From DASXKD01 sp963806145 (GTDB taxonomy: Bacteria > Actinomycetota > Actinomycetes > Streptosporangiales > Streptosporangiaceae), in assembly GCA_963806145.1 (NCBI GenBank), contig CAWDXD010000004.1, positions 203,649 through 267,648 on the forward strand: DNA of 64,000 nucleotides, in the 5' to 3' direction. The translations under genes and the position numbers were made by a program. Each line of letters starts with the position of its first letter. Within the stretch, counting starts at the first letter, position 1. Shown one piece after another: positions 47,317-56,472 of the stretch. The notes below the pieces were generated by a model. That model saw only the letters and a list, made by a program, of their open reading frames with translations. It made no database searches and was not told where the DNA came from.

Positions 47317-49178
47317 CAGGCGGCGCCACCCTCTTCGCCGGGCCTGTCCTCATCGACAATCTCAGCCTCGACGACCTCGTCGTTGTCCTGCTCCGCGCTG
47401 GCCTCGCCGGCCGGCTGCTCGCCCGCGGCGGCACTGGCCGCCTGGGACTGGGCGTAGATGGCGGTGCCCATCTTCTGGCTGACCTGGGCCGCCTTCTCGG
47501 TGGCCTCCTTGATGGCGTCGACGTCGGTGCCCTCGAGCGCCTTCTTGAGGTCCGCGATGGCCGACTCGACCTCCGCCTTGATGTCCTCGGGCACCTTCTC
47601 GGAGTTCTCGCCGAGGAACTTCTCCGTCTGATAGGCCAGCGTGTCGGCGCGGTTACGGATCTCCGCCTCGTCGCGGCGCCGCGCGTCCTCCTCGGCGAAC
47701 TTCTCCGCCTCGGCCATCATCCGGCTGATCTCGTCCTTGCCAAGGGCCGAGCCGCCGCTGATGGTGACCCGCTGCTCCTTGCCGGTGCCGAGGTCCTTGG
47801 CCGAGACGTTCACGATGCCGTTGGCGTCGATGTCGAAGGCCACCTCGATCTGCGGGATGCCGCGCGGCGAGGGAGCGATCCCTGCCAGCTCGAACATGCC
47901 GAGCTTCTTGTTGTACGCGGCGATCTCGCGCTCGCCCTGGAAGACCTGGATCTGCACCGACGGCTGGTTGTCGTCCGCGGTGGTGAAGATCTCCGAGCGC
48001 TTGGTCGGGATGGTGGTGTTCCGCTCGATGAGCTTGGTGAAGATGCCGCCCTTGGTCTCGATGCCCAGCGACAGCGGGGTCACGTCAAGCAGCAGGACGT
48101 CCTTGACCTCGCCCCTGAGCACGCCGGCCTGCAGGGAGGCACCGACCGCGACGACCTCGTCCGGGTTCACGCCCTTGTTCGGCTCCTTGCCGCCGGTGAG
48201 CTCCTTGACCAGGTCCACCACGGCTGGCATCCGGGTCGAGCCGCCGACCAGCACCACGTGGTGGATGTCGGTGAGCTTGACCCCGGCGTCCGCGATCACC
48301 TGCTTGAACGGCGCCTTGCAGCGGTCCAGCAGGTCGGAGGTCATCTTCTGGAACTCCGCCCGGGTGAGCTTGGCGTCCAGGTGCAGCGGGCCCTGCTCGG
48401 AGTGGGTGATGTAGGGCAGGTTGATCTGCGTCTCGGCGGAGCCGGACAGCTCGATCTTGGCCTTCTCCGCGGATTCCCGCAGCCGCTGCAGCGCCATCTT
48501 GTCCTTGGACAGGTCGACGCCGTAACCGTTCTTGAAGTCCTGCACCAGCCAGTCCACGATCCGCTGGTCCCAGTCGTCGCCGCCGAGGTGGTTGTCACCA
48601 CTGGTCGCCTTGACCTCGACCACGCCCTCGCCGACATCGAGAAGAGACACGTCAAAGGTGCCGCCGCCGAGGTCGAAGACCAGGATGGTGGCCTCGTTGT
48701 CCTTCTCCAGGTGATAGGCCAGCGCCGCGGAGGTGGGCTCGTTGATGATCCGGAGCACGTTCAGCCCCGCGATCTGGCCGGCCTCCTTGGTGGCCTGGCG
48801 CTGCGCGTCGCTGAAGTACGCGGGCACGGTGATGACCGCGTCGGTGATGGTCTCGCCCAGGTAGGACTCGGCGTCCCTCTTCAGCTTCTGCAGGATGAAC
48901 GCGCTGATCTGCTGGGCGCTGAACTTCTTCCCGTCGATCGTCACCTTCCAGTCGGTGCCCATCTGCCGCTTCACCGAGCGGATGGTCCGGTCTACGTTGG
49001 TCACCGCCTGCCGCTTGGCGACCTCGCCGACGAGCACCTCGCCGTTCTTGGCGAAGGCGACCACCGACGGAGTGGTCCGCGAGCCTTCCGCGTTGGCGAT
49101 GACTGTGGGTTCCCCGCCTTCGAGGACAGCGACAACAGAGTTGGTCGTCCCGAGGTCGATCCCTACCGCACGTGCCAT
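47316..49178 (-). CDS. dnaK: DnaK (Hsp70) chaperone
   Basis: Central ATP-dependent chaperone. The 620-residue protein starts A-R-A-V-G-I-D-L-G-T-T-N-S, contains D-L-G-G-G-T-F-D-V-S, V-L-V-G-G-S-T-R-M-P and the substrate domain from about 385, with an acidic C-terminal tail. The ATG at 49178 has AAGGA upstream. First gene of the operon dnaK-grpE-dnaJ-hspR-clpB, under two HAIR operators. HspR control with DnaK co-repressor is established for Streptomyces; here it is inferred. Confidence 0.98.
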   Translation of the reverse strand: MARAVGIDLGTTNSVVAVLEGGEPTVIANAEGSRTTPSVVAFAKNGEVLVGEVAKRQAVTNVDRTIRSVKRQMGTDWKVTIDGKKFSAQQISAFILQKLKRDAESYLGETITDAVITVPAYFSDAQRQATKEAGQIAGLNVLRIINEPTSAALAYHLEKDNEATILVFDLGGGTFDVSLLDVGEGVVEVKATSGDNHLGGDDWDQRIVDWLVQDFKNGYGVDLSKDKMALQRLRESAEKAKIELSGSAETQINLPYITHSEQGPLHLDAKLTRAEFQKMTSDLLDRCKAPFKQVIADAGVKLTDIHHVVLVGGSTRMPAVVDLVKELTGGKEPNKGVNPDEVVAVGASLQAGVLRGEVKDVLLLDVTPLSLGIETKGGIFTKLIERNTTIPTKRSEIFTTADDNQPSVQIQVFQGEREIAAYNKKLGMFELAGIAPSPRGIPQIEVAFDIDANGIVNVSAKDLGTGKEQRVTISGGSALGKDEISRMMAEAEKFAEEDARRRDEAEIRNRADTLAYQTEKFLGENSEKVPEDIKAEVESAIADLKKALEGTDVDAIKEATEKAAQVSQKMGTAIYAQSQAASAAAGEQPAGEASAEQDNDEVVEAEIVDEDRPGEEGGAA

Positions 49179-49201
49179 GAGTAGTCCTTGGTAGTAGTGA
49201 A

Positions 49202-49222
49202 GTTGAGTCTGGCCGACGCAAG
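49202..49222 (-). promoter_or_regulatory. HspR operator (HAIR), proximal to dnaK
   Basis: GTTGAGT-N7-ACGCAAG matches the HAIR consensus CTTGAGT-N7-ACTCAAG at 12 of 14 positions. It lies 24-44 bases upstream of the dnaK start codon. Confidence 0.7.
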
Positions 49223-49253
49223 CTTGCCACGCTGTTCGGTGCCTGGCAAATCA

Positions 49254-49274
49254 CTTGAGTCTACTCGGCTCAAC
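49254..49274 (-). promoter_or_regulatory. HspR operator (HAIR), distal to dnaK
   Basis: CTTGAGT-N7-GCTCAAC matches the HAIR consensus at 12 of 14 positions, with a perfect left half. It is 31 bases beyond the proximal site. Confidence 0.8.
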
Positions 49275-49447
49275 TTTTCGTACCTGGCGGCTATTCCCCG
49301 GAACCCGCGGTTGCCCAGGTAAGAAAGGAGCGGGCGCGGGCATTCCCCGGTGATGGCCCTCGCGGCAGGACCAAGGTGCCATGACAGAGGAACGGGGCCT
49401 TGGGCCAGCGGGGGTCCGGGCGGTCGCTCCACCGGGCCAGCAGGCGC

Positions 49448-49520
49448 GATGGGGCCTGCCGGCTTGCCGGCCAGGCGCCATCGGCGCTCCGGGGGGTTCC
49501 GGGGGGTCGCCCCCCGGGAT
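49448..49520 (+). repeat. Dispersed palindromic repeat, copy 3
   Basis: The 35-base palindromic core (49448-49482) is identical to copy 2 and is followed by the hairpin tail CCGGGGGG-TCG-CCCCCCGG (~49500-49520). A tail-only relative lies at about 52519-52543 after the TMEM175 gene. Confidence 0.85.
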
Positions 49521-49538
49521 AACACAGCCCCGGCTAAG

Positions 49539-49552
49539 TTACCAATCGGTAG
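49539..49552. promoter_or_regulatory. Operator-like inverted repeat upstream of etfD
   Basis: TTACCAATCGGTAG: arms TACC and GGTA around AATC, about 180 bases before the etfD start. TTACC-N4-GGTA sites resemble targets of TetR-family regulators of fatty-acid catabolism in actinobacteria, which would suit etfD. Assignment is tentative. Confidence 0.4.
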
Positions 49553-49728
49553 GATGCGGGGAAATCGCCGGGGCGCGCCGCGCGCCGGCATCCCCGGTGA
49601 TCTCTGCGGGCCCGGTGCGCGGCGTACCCTGGACCGGCAGCGGGTCGGCCAGGCGCACTTGCCGCCGGTGCCGGCCCGGCAATGCCTGACGCGCCGCGGC
49701 GCGGGCGGGCGCCGCATGAGGAGGTCGC

Positions 49729-51873
49729 GTGGTCCTGCGTATCGTCATCGGGCTTGTGCTGACAGCGGCCGCCGCCGTGCTCGCCGGGCGGCGGCTGTGG
49801 TGGCTGCAGCGGGTGGCCCGGGCAGGGCAGCCCGCGCCGGAGCGGATCGCGGCCGTGCGGGAGCACCCCGGCCGGGACGTGGAGGTCCAGGCCACCGAGG
49901 TCATCGGGCAGCGCAAGCTGCTGCAGTGGTCGGTGCCGGGGGTGGCCCACGCGCTCACGTTCTGGGGCTTCATCGTCTTGGTGCTGACCATCATCGAGGC
50001 GTACGGCGCCCTGTTCAGCCGCAGCTTCGCGATCCCGGTCATCGGCCACTGGGCGTTCATCGCCTTCATCGAGGACCTGTTCGCCGTGGGCGTGCTGGCC
50101 GGCATCGTCACCTTCGCGATCATCCGGCTGCGCACCGACCCGAAGCGGATCGGCCGCGACTCCCGGTTCGACGGGTCGCACACCGGCGCCGCGTGGCTCG
50201 TCCTGGCCCTGATCTTTCTCGTGATCGCGACGCTGCTGCTCTACCGGGCCGCGCAGATCAACACGGGCTATTTCCCGTACCCGCACGGGGCGTTCGCGTC
50301 GCAACTCGTCGCGCACTGGCTCGCCCCGCTCGGCACCGGCGTGAACAGCGTGCTGGAGACGACGTTCATCCTGGCCCAGCTCGCGGTCATCCTCGGGTTC
50401 GGGGTGTTCCTCACCTACTCCAAGCACCTGCACATCGCCCTGGCCCCGGTCAACGTGCTGTTCTCGCGCCGCCCGAACGGCCTGGGCGCGCTGCAGCCGA
50501 TGCGCTCGGGCGGCAAGGTGCTCGACTTCGAGGAGGCCGATCCGGACACCGACATCTTCGGGCGCGGCAAGATCGAGGACTTCACCTGGAAGGGCATGCT
50601 GGACATGGCGACCTGCACCGAGTGCGGGCGGTGCCAGTCGCAGTGCCCGGCGTGGGCGACCGGCAAGCCGCTGTCCCCCAAGAAGCTGATCATGGACCTG
50701 CGCGACCACGCGCTGGCCAAGGGCCCGTACCTGCTCGCGGCCAGCGACGAGGAAAGGGAGAAGCTCCCGGAGCGCATCAAGCAGGAGGCGCTACGGCCCC
50801 TCGTGGGTGACGCGGATTCGCACGGCGTGATCGACCCCGACGTGCTGTGGTCATGCACCAACTGCGGGGCTTGCGTGCAGGAATGCCCGGTGGACATCGA
50901 GCACATCGACCACATTTCCGACATGCGCCGCTACCAGGTGCTTATCGAGTCCAGCTTCCCGGTGGAGGCCGCCGGGATGCTGAAGAACCTGGAGAACAAG
51001 GGCGACCCATGGGGCATGGGCGGGGCCCGCCGGGCCGAGTGGATGGAGGGCCTCGACTTCGAGGTGCCGGTCGCCGACGGGCCGCTCGCGGACGACGTGG
51101 AGTACCTGTTCTGGGTCGGCTGCGCCGGGTCGCTGGAAGACCGGGCCCGCAAGACCACCCGGGCCATCGCGACCCTGCTGCACACCGCCGGGGTGAAGTT
51201 CGCGGTGCTCGGCCCTGCCGAGACCTGTACCGGCGACCCGGCCCGGCGGATGGGCAACGAATTCGTGTTCTCCATGCTGGCGCAGACAAACATTGCGACG
51301 CTCAACGAGGTGAAACCGCCTGTGATCGTCGCGTCCTGCCCGCACTGCTTCAACGCCCTGGCCAACGAATATCCGCAGTTCGGCGGCAACTACGAGGTGA
51401 TCCATCACACCCAGTTGCTGGCCCGGCTGGTCGAGCAGGGCAAGCTGACGCCGGTCACCCCGGTGGCCGAGAAGATCACCTACCACGACCCGTGCTTCCT
51501 GGGCCGGCACAACAAGGTGTTCAGCCCGCCCCGGGAGATCATGGAGCAGGTGCCCGGGGTCGTTCCGCAGGAGATGCACCGGTGCAAGGACCGCGGGTTC
51601 TGCTGCGGCGCGGGCGGGGCCCGGATGTGGATGGAGGAGCGGATCGGCAAGCGGATCAACACCGAGCGCATCGACGAGGCGCTGGGCACCAACCCGGACA
51701 CGGTGTCCACGGCGTGCCCGTACTGCCTGGTCATGCTGGGTGACGCGATCGCCGCGAAGAAGGCCTCCGGGGAGGCCCCGGAGTCGCTGGAGATCGTGGA
51801 CGTGGCCCAGTTGCTCGCGCGCTCGGTCCAGCCAGCCCAGGCGCCGGACGCTCCGCCCCCGGCTGGCGGATAA
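49729..51873 (+). CDS. etfD: Membrane Fe-S oxidoreductase, EtfD/Rv0338c type (ETF:menaquinone oxidoreductase)
   Basis: Membrane enzyme thought to pass electrons from electron-transfer flavoprotein to menaquinone during fatty-acid beta-oxidation, as shown for M. tuberculosis Rv0338c. The 714-residue protein has an N-terminal membrane domain with about six hydrophobic segments (residues 1-235), two [4Fe-4S] motifs (C-T-E-C-G-R-C-Q-S-Q-C-P near 299 and C-T-N-C-G-A-C-V-Q-E-C-P near 376), and two CCG domains (S-C-P-H-C-F...; F-C-C-G-A-G-G; A-C-P-Y-C-L) like heterodisulfide reductase HdrD. GTG start right after a GAGGAGG site. No etfAB genes are in the window. Confidence 0.88.
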   Translation: MVLRIVIGLVLTAAAAVLAGRRLWWLQRVARAGQPAPERIAAVREHPGRDVEVQATEVIGQRKLLQWSVPGVAHALTFWGFIVLVLTIIEAYGALFSRSFAIPVIGHWAFIAFIEDLFAVGVLAGIVTFAIIRLRTDPKRIGRDSRFDGSHTGAAWLVLALIFLVIATLLLYRAAQINTGYFPYPHGAFASQLVAHWLAPLGTGVNSVLETTFILAQLAVILGFGVFLTYSKHLHIALAPVNVLFSRRPNGLGALQPMRSGGKVLDFEEADPDTDIFGRGKIEDFTWKGMLDMATCTECGRCQSQCPAWATGKPLSPKKLIMDLRDHALAKGPYLLAASDEEREKLPERIKQEALRPLVGDADSHGVIDPDVLWSCTNCGACVQECPVDIEHIDHISDMRRYQVLIESSFPVEAAGMLKNLENKGDPWGMGGARRAEWMEGLDFEVPVADGPLADDVEYLFWVGCAGSLEDRARKTTRAIATLLHTAGVKFAVLGPAETCTGDPARRMGNEFVFSMLAQTNIATLNEVKPPVIVASCPHCFNALANEYPQFGGNYEVIHHTQLLARLVEQGKLTPVTPVAEKITYHDPCFLGRHNKVFSPPREIMEQVPGVVPQEMHRCKDRGFCCGAGGARMWMEERIGKRINTERIDEALGTNPDTVSTACPYCLVMLGDAIAAKKASGEAPESLEIVDVAQLLARSVQPAQAPDAPPPAGG

Positions 51874-51882
51874 ACGCCGGCG

Positions 51883-52491
51883 ATGCCCACCGGGCGGGCG
51901 GAGGCGTTCAGCGACGGCGTGTTCGCGATCGCGACCACACTGCTCGTGCTCAGCCTGCGGCTGTCCGGGAACGGCACGGTCACCAGCCAGTTGCTGGCCG
52001 CCTGGCCGCAGTACTTCGCCTACGTGGTCAGCTTCCTCACCATCGGGATCATGTGGATGAACCACCACACGATCCTCGCCCACGTCCAGCGGGTGGACCG
52101 GCCGCTCCTGGTGATCAACCTGCTGCTGCTCATGGGCATCGTGGTCATCCCGTTCCCCACGGTCCTGGTCGCGGACCACCTGACTAGCGCCGGGGCCACT
52201 GCCGCGGTGGTGACCTACGGGCTCGTCATGATCGCGATCTCGTGCGGGTTCGCCGCCCTGTGGATCTACGTGGCGACCCATGCCCCGGCCCTCGGCGCGG
52301 CCGTGCCCCCCGAGGCGCTGCGCAGGTCCATCCCCGGGTTCACCGGCGGCCTGCTCGCCTACGTGCTGGCCACCCTGGTCGCGGTGTTCTTCTCGCCGCT
52401 GGCGGCCCTGATCATCTTCGGCCTGCTCGCCGTCTACTACCTGTTCGAGCACCTGCCAAGCCCGGCCGGGGCAGGGCCCCCGGCCGGGTGA
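51883..52491 (+). CDS. TMEM175 (DUF1211) family potassium channel-like protein
   Basis: Small membrane protein of 202 residues with six hydrophobic helices. The first helix has the family signature R-x-x-x-F-S-D-G-V-F-A-I (about residues 5-16), which lines the pore of bacterial TMEM175 K+ channels; family members have this single six-helix repeat and assemble as tetramers. The ATG at 51883 lies nine bases after the etfD stop, so the two genes are probably co-transcribed. Confidence 0.87.
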   Translation: MPTGRAEAFSDGVFAIATTLLVLSLRLSGNGTVTSQLLAAWPQYFAYVVSFLTIGIMWMNHHTILAHVQRVDRPLLVINLLLLMGIVVIPFPTVLVADHLTSAGATAAVVTYGLVMIAISCGFAALWIYVATHAPALGAAVPPEALRRSIPGFTGGLLAYVLATLVAVFFSPLAALIIFGLLAVYYLFEHLPSPAGAGPPAG

Positions 52492-52613
52492 CGGAGGAAG
52501 CGGGGCGTAAGCCAGCGGAGGTTCCAGGGGTCGCCCCCCAGGTCAGCACGGCCCGTCCCGGGCTGCCCCGGAGCCGGGCGCTAACGGCCCGCCGACGGCC
52601 TCACCTGACGTCG

Positions 52614-54413
52614 TCACCTGGTCGCGGGGCCCCGCCGACGCGGCCGTGGCGGCGCTGCGTGCATCGGGATCGGGTAGCCGCGGTGGCGGGATGGCGGCTG
52701 CCGGGGCGGTGGGGCAGGGCAGTCGGCCGGGCCGGATAACGGCTGCCGGCGCGCCGGCGCGGCCTGGTGGGAGGAAGAGCTGCCGGGCCGCGGAACGGCG
52801 GCCGGGTCGGTGGGGTGCCGGCCCGCGCGGGATAACCGGGGGGCGGCTGCCGCGTGGGGTGTGGCAGGCGCCGCAGGCGCGGCGGGCGCGGTTGCCGGGA
52901 GCCAGACGCGGACCCTGGTGCCGTGGCCGGGGGCTGATTCCAGGGTGGCCTGGCCGCCGTGCGCCTGGGCGATGGCCGCGACGATGGCAAGGCCGAGCCC
53001 GCTGCCCCCGCTCTCGGCGCCTGGCCGGCTCCCGTTCGCCGGATCGGGGCGGGCCGCCCCAGCGCTGCCGGCACCATTATCTGCGCCATAGCCAACCGCG
53101 GGGCCGGCTGCGGGCCCGTCGCCACGCCGGTCGGTGCCGCGGTGGAACCGGTCGAATGCCCGGGCGGCGTCGTCGGCGGCCATGCCCGGGCCGCGGTCTG
53201 CGACCTCCAGCACTACGCCGCCGCGGACCTGGGCGAGCCGCACCGCCGTGGGAGTGGCCACCGGAGTGTGCTCGCGGACGTTGCCGAGCAGGTTGGCCAG
53301 CACCTGCCGGATGCGGGCCTCGTCCACGGCAGCGACCAGCGCTTCCGGAGCCTCCGCGCGCACCGGCCTGGCCGGTTCCACCGCCCTGGCATCTGCGGCC
53401 GCGTCCCGCACCAGCACCGCCAGGTCCGTCTCGGTGATGTCGAGCGACGTGGTGCGGTCCAGCCGGGCAAGTTCGAGCAGCTCCGCGACGAGCGTGCCCA
53501 TCCGCAAGGCCTCCTGCTCGATGCGCCGCATGGCGTCGGGAAGCTGGCCGTCGTCGAGCGCCCCCTGGCGGTACAGCTCCGCGTAGCCGCGGATGGTCGT
53601 CAGCGGCGTGCGCAGCTCGTGCGAGGCGTCCGCGGCGAACTGCCGCACCTTGGCCTCGGAGCGGAACCGGGCCCCGAACGCCTGCTGGATCCGGTCGAGC
53701 ATGGTGTTGATGGCGGCGCCGAGCCTCCCGACCTCGGTGCGCCCGTCGGCATCCGGCATCCGCGTGGTCAGGTCGCCCTGGGCGGTGATCCGCTGCGCGG
53801 TGCCTGCCATCTCGCTCAGCGGCGCGAGCCCGCGGCCGATGAGCCAGCGCCCGCCCAGCGCAAGCAGCAGGATCAGCGCCCCGCCGGTGATCAGCTCGGC
53901 CACTACGATGCCGCCCACCTGGCCGGTGACCTCGCCCACCGGGCGGGCGACGACGAGCACGCCGAGCCGATGGCCTATGCCCGCTTGCCCGGTCTGGACC
54001 GCTGCCGTTCCGGAGTGGTTAAGCAGCACGTAGCGGCCCACAGCTCGCAGCCGTGGCGAGGTCCCTGGCACGGCGAACGGCGTGTCGTCTATGTACCTCG
54101 CCAGGGTGCGGGCGTCGATCAATTGCCCGACGGAATCCGCCAGCGCTCCGGTTGCCGCGTTGCTCCCGGTCAGCGGCAGGACTTTCACCGGCTGACGGGT
54201 GACCTCCACGGCTACGTCGTCGCCGGGGTTGGCCTGGATCTGGCCCGGCGTGCGTGCCGCGGCCGATATCAGCGAGTCGTCGAACTGTGCGCCGAGCCGC
54301 TTGCTCAGTACCAAGGCGGTCACCCCGCCCATGATGAGCAGGAACGCCGCGGTGACGGCGATCAGCACGACGAGGAGTCGGGCGCGCAGGGACAGGCGCC
54401 CGGGGCCGTTCAT
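52614..54413 (-). CDS. Sensor histidine kinase (two-component system)
   Basis: Membrane sensor kinase of 599 residues: TM1 (about 12-35), an extracellular domain of ~135 residues, TM2 (about 168-190), HAMP, HisKA with the phospho-accepting His in F-A-A-D-A-S-H-E-L-R-T-P-L, and HATPase with N-x-x-x-N (N-L-L-G-N-V), D-R-G-P-G-M and G-S-G-L-G-L. Unusual: a ~45-residue Gly/Ala-rich insertion in the ATP lid between the F and G2 boxes, and a ~95-residue Pro/Arg-rich tail. The ATG overlaps the response regulator stop by four bases (ATGA). The signal is unknown. Confidence 0.9.
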   Translation of the reverse strand: MNGPGRLSLRARLLVVLIAVTAAFLLIMGGVTALVLSKRLGAQFDDSLISAAARTPGQIQANPGDDVAVEVTRQPVKVLPLTGSNAATGALADSVGQLIDARTLARYIDDTPFAVPGTSPRLRAVGRYVLLNHSGTAAVQTGQAGIGHRLGVLVVARPVGEVTGQVGGIVVAELITGGALILLLALGGRWLIGRGLAPLSEMAGTAQRITAQGDLTTRMPDADGRTEVGRLGAAINTMLDRIQQAFGARFRSEAKVRQFAADASHELRTPLTTIRGYAELYRQGALDDGQLPDAMRRIEQEALRMGTLVAELLELARLDRTTSLDITETDLAVLVRDAAADARAVEPARPVRAEAPEALVAAVDEARIRQVLANLLGNVREHTPVATPTAVRLAQVRGGVVLEVADRGPGMAADDAARAFDRFHRGTDRRGDGPAAGPAVGYGADNGAGSAGAARPDPANGSRPGAESGGSGLGLAIVAAIAQAHGGQATLESAPGHGTRVRVWLPATAPAAPAAPATPHAAAAPRLSRAGRHPTDPAAVPRPGSSSSHQAAPARRQPLSGPADCPAPPPRQPPSRHRGYPIPMHAAPPRPRRRGPATR

Positions 54414-55186
54414 CCCGGCTGCCCGGGCCCCGGCGGCGCGCCCGGCTGTGCTTCCCCAGCCGCAGGAGCGGCACCGCCAGAGGCCCGCAGGCTGTAACCC
54501 ACCCCGCGCTGGGTGTGGATGAGCGGCGGACCCAGCGGGTCCAGCTTGTGGCGCAGGTAGCTGACGTACGTTTCGACGATCTGGGACTGGCCCGCGTAGT
54601 CCCAGCCCCAGACGTTCTCCAGCAACTGGGCCCGGGTGAGTACCCGGCCCTGGTGGCGCATCAGGTAGGCGAGCAGCCGGAACTCGGTGGGCGACAGGTC
54701 CACCGGCACGCCGCCCCGGTGCACGCTCCATCGTGATTCGTCGAGTTCCAGGTCGCCGATGCGCAGGATGGGGTCGCTTTCCGCGCTCTGCGCGGGGCTG
54801 GACCGCGAGGCTCGGCGCAGCACGGCACGGACCCTGGCGACCAGTGCCTCCACCGAGAACGGCTTGGTGACGTAGTCGTCCCCGCCCAGCGCCAGACCGG
54901 TCACCGTGTCGGACGAGGTGTCCCGGGCGGTCAGGAAGATCACCGGCACCTCGTTGCCGCCGGCCCGCAGCCGCCGGCACACCTCGAAGCCGTCGAGGTC
55001 CGGCAGGACCACGTCCAGGACTATCAGGTCCGGCCGGTATGAGTCCGCCAGCCGGAGCGCATCGGCCCCGGTGCCAGCCGTGCTCACCGCGCACCCGTGG
55101 AACTTCAGCGCGACCTGCACAAGCTCACGGATGTTCGGCTCGTCGTCCACGACGAGCACCTGTGGTATCCGGTCGCTTGCTGTCAT
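54410..55186 (-). CDS. OmpR/PhoB-family response regulator
   Basis: DNA-binding partner of the kinase that follows. 258 residues: receiver domain with acidic pair Asp14-Asp15, phospho-acceptor Asp58, Thr86 and Lys108, then a C-terminal winged helix (L-S-P-T-E-F-R-L-L-A-Y-L, Y-V-S-Y-L-R-H-K-L-D, R-G-V-G-Y-S-L-R) and a Pro/Gly-rich tail. The ATG at 55186 opens the receiver; the frame is open ~100 codons upstream but low in protein character. Confidence 0.93.
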   Translation of the reverse strand: MTASDRIPQVLVVDDEPNIRELVQVALKFHGCAVSTAGTGADALRLADSYRPDLIVLDVVLPDLDGFEVCRRLRAGGNEVPVIFLTARDTSSDTVTGLALGGDDYVTKPFSVEALVARVRAVLRRASRSSPAQSAESDPILRIGDLELDESRWSVHRGGVPVDLSPTEFRLLAYLMRHQGRVLTRAQLLENVWGWDYAGQSQIVETYVSYLRHKLDPLGPPLIHTQRGVGYSLRASGGAAPAAGEAQPGAPPGPGQPG

Positions 55187-55451
55187 CTGTCCAGGACCAT
55201 TCTGCCGGTTGCTGCCCTCACCATTCTGCTGGTTCCCTGCTATGGCGGCTGGTTCATGCCCATGCACGCCACCGCCTGCCGCCGGCCCGCGCATGCCACC
55301 GCCTCCCGCGGGGCCCATCCCGCGGGAGGCGGCGCTGGCCCCCCCGAGGGCGAGGTCCGGCAGATCCCTGGCCTGTTGAGACGGCGAGATCTGGGGACCT
55401 GCCCTGTCCCGCGGGGCCCATCCCACGGGGCCGGGGGGCACCGGCCTGCTG

Positions 55452-56372
55452 TCAGCTACCCGGTGTGGAGGATGAGGGCACCGGGGCTGGCTGCGGAGGC
55501 CGGACAACTATGAGCCTTGCGTCCTTCGTGCCCTGGACCACCGGGCCGCCCACCCAGACGGGCGTTCCCGAGGTCAGGGCGCTCTGACCGATCTTTCCCT
55601 GACGGTCGCGGACGACCGTCGTGCTGACCAGGTCCCAGGTCCAGGTGGTCCCGACGCTGGCCTTCACCGTGATGGACTTCCCTGCGGTGACCGACTGGAT
55701 CACGCCCCGCTCGTAGGCGAGCGTCTTGATGCCCTTACGGGTCTGAATGGTGAACTGGCCATCCACCCCGCGCAGCAGGAAGAACGCGAAGACCCGGCGG
55801 CGGGCCCGCCGGCAGTGGGCCGCGCCGATGCCGACCCGCCGGGCCAGCCTGTGCAGCCCGGCCCGCCGCGCCACCCGGGACACGTGGCCCGCCCGGGCGC
55901 AGGCCGGGGCCTTCGCGGCGGCGCCGGCCGCTGCGCCGCCTGCGGCGGCCCCGGTGCCTCCGGCAAGGGCGGCACCCGTGGTGAGCGCGCCCGGCGACGA
56001 GGCGTCGCTGAGCGTCTCGTTGAGCAGCGCGCCCTGCTGTGCGGTGCCGCCCGGGCCGGATTGGCCCGTGGCCGCCCCGGACGAGGTGCCTGGCGGTGAC
56101 TGGGCGGCCAGGCGCATCCCTGCGATGGTGCCGCCGCCGGCCAGCAGGGCGGCGGCCAGCAGGCCGGCCGTCCAATGGAGCGCCTTGCGGTGGTCCTTTC
56201 GCGTGTGTTCTTGCAGGCCCGGCGCCGGGTGACCAGTGCCGGGCGGCCCGGCCGCACCGGGCTGGCTTCCCCAGGCGGGCATTGCGGTGGGCGCGTCAGG
56301 GCCTGCCCAGAACTGCTGAGTGGGCTGGTTGCCGGCCGGATCGGCGTCCGACTGCCCGTACTCATTGCTCAT
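55452..56372 (-). CDS. Membrane-anchored protein with DUF5666-like extracellular domain
   Basis: A 306-residue protein: cytoplasmic Gly/Pro/Gln-rich N-terminus (1-62), one transmembrane helix (about 65-89), an Ala/Gly-rich then Arg-rich stalk, and a C-terminal beta-rich domain (from ~205) with G-V-I-Q-S-V-T-A-G-K-S-I-T-V-K-A and S-G-T-P-V-W-V-G-G-P-V, the pattern of DUF5666-type beta-barrel domains. Probably displayed outside the cell. It lies 265 bases upstream of the response regulator on the same strand, so it may be a sensor partner or target. No enzymatic motif. ATG 56372 with weak RBS. Confidence 0.65.
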   Translation of the reverse strand: MSNEYGQSDADPAGNQPTQQFWAGPDAPTAMPAWGSQPGAAGPPGTGHPAPGLQEHTRKDHRKALHWTAGLLAAALLAGGGTIAGMRLAAQSPPGTSSGAATGQSGPGGTAQQGALLNETLSDASSPGALTTGAALAGGTGAAAGGAAAGAAAKAPACARAGHVSRVARRAGLHRLARRVGIGAAHCRRARRRVFAFFLLRGVDGQFTIQTRKGIKTLAYERGVIQSVTAGKSITVKASVGTTWTWDLVSTTVVRDRQGKIGQSALTSGTPVWVGGPVVQGTKDARLIVVRPPQPAPVPSSSTPGS

Positions 56373-56472
56373 GTTGCGATCATGACCGCCGGGTCTGGGA
56401 CATCGGGGCGCCGAACCTGGGATTTCTATGAGAGATGCACCCGGACTCGCTGATGCCGCCCGGATGGCTCGG

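Larger units (their letters stand above)
49179..49728. other. Intergenic region between divergent dnaK and etfD
   Basis: 550 bases without a gene. From left to right it holds two HspR operators close to dnaK, copy 3 of the dispersed palindromic repeat, and a TTACC-N4-GGTA operator-like site before etfD. The 230 bases between the HAIR sites and the repeat show nothing I recognise. Confidence 0.7.
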
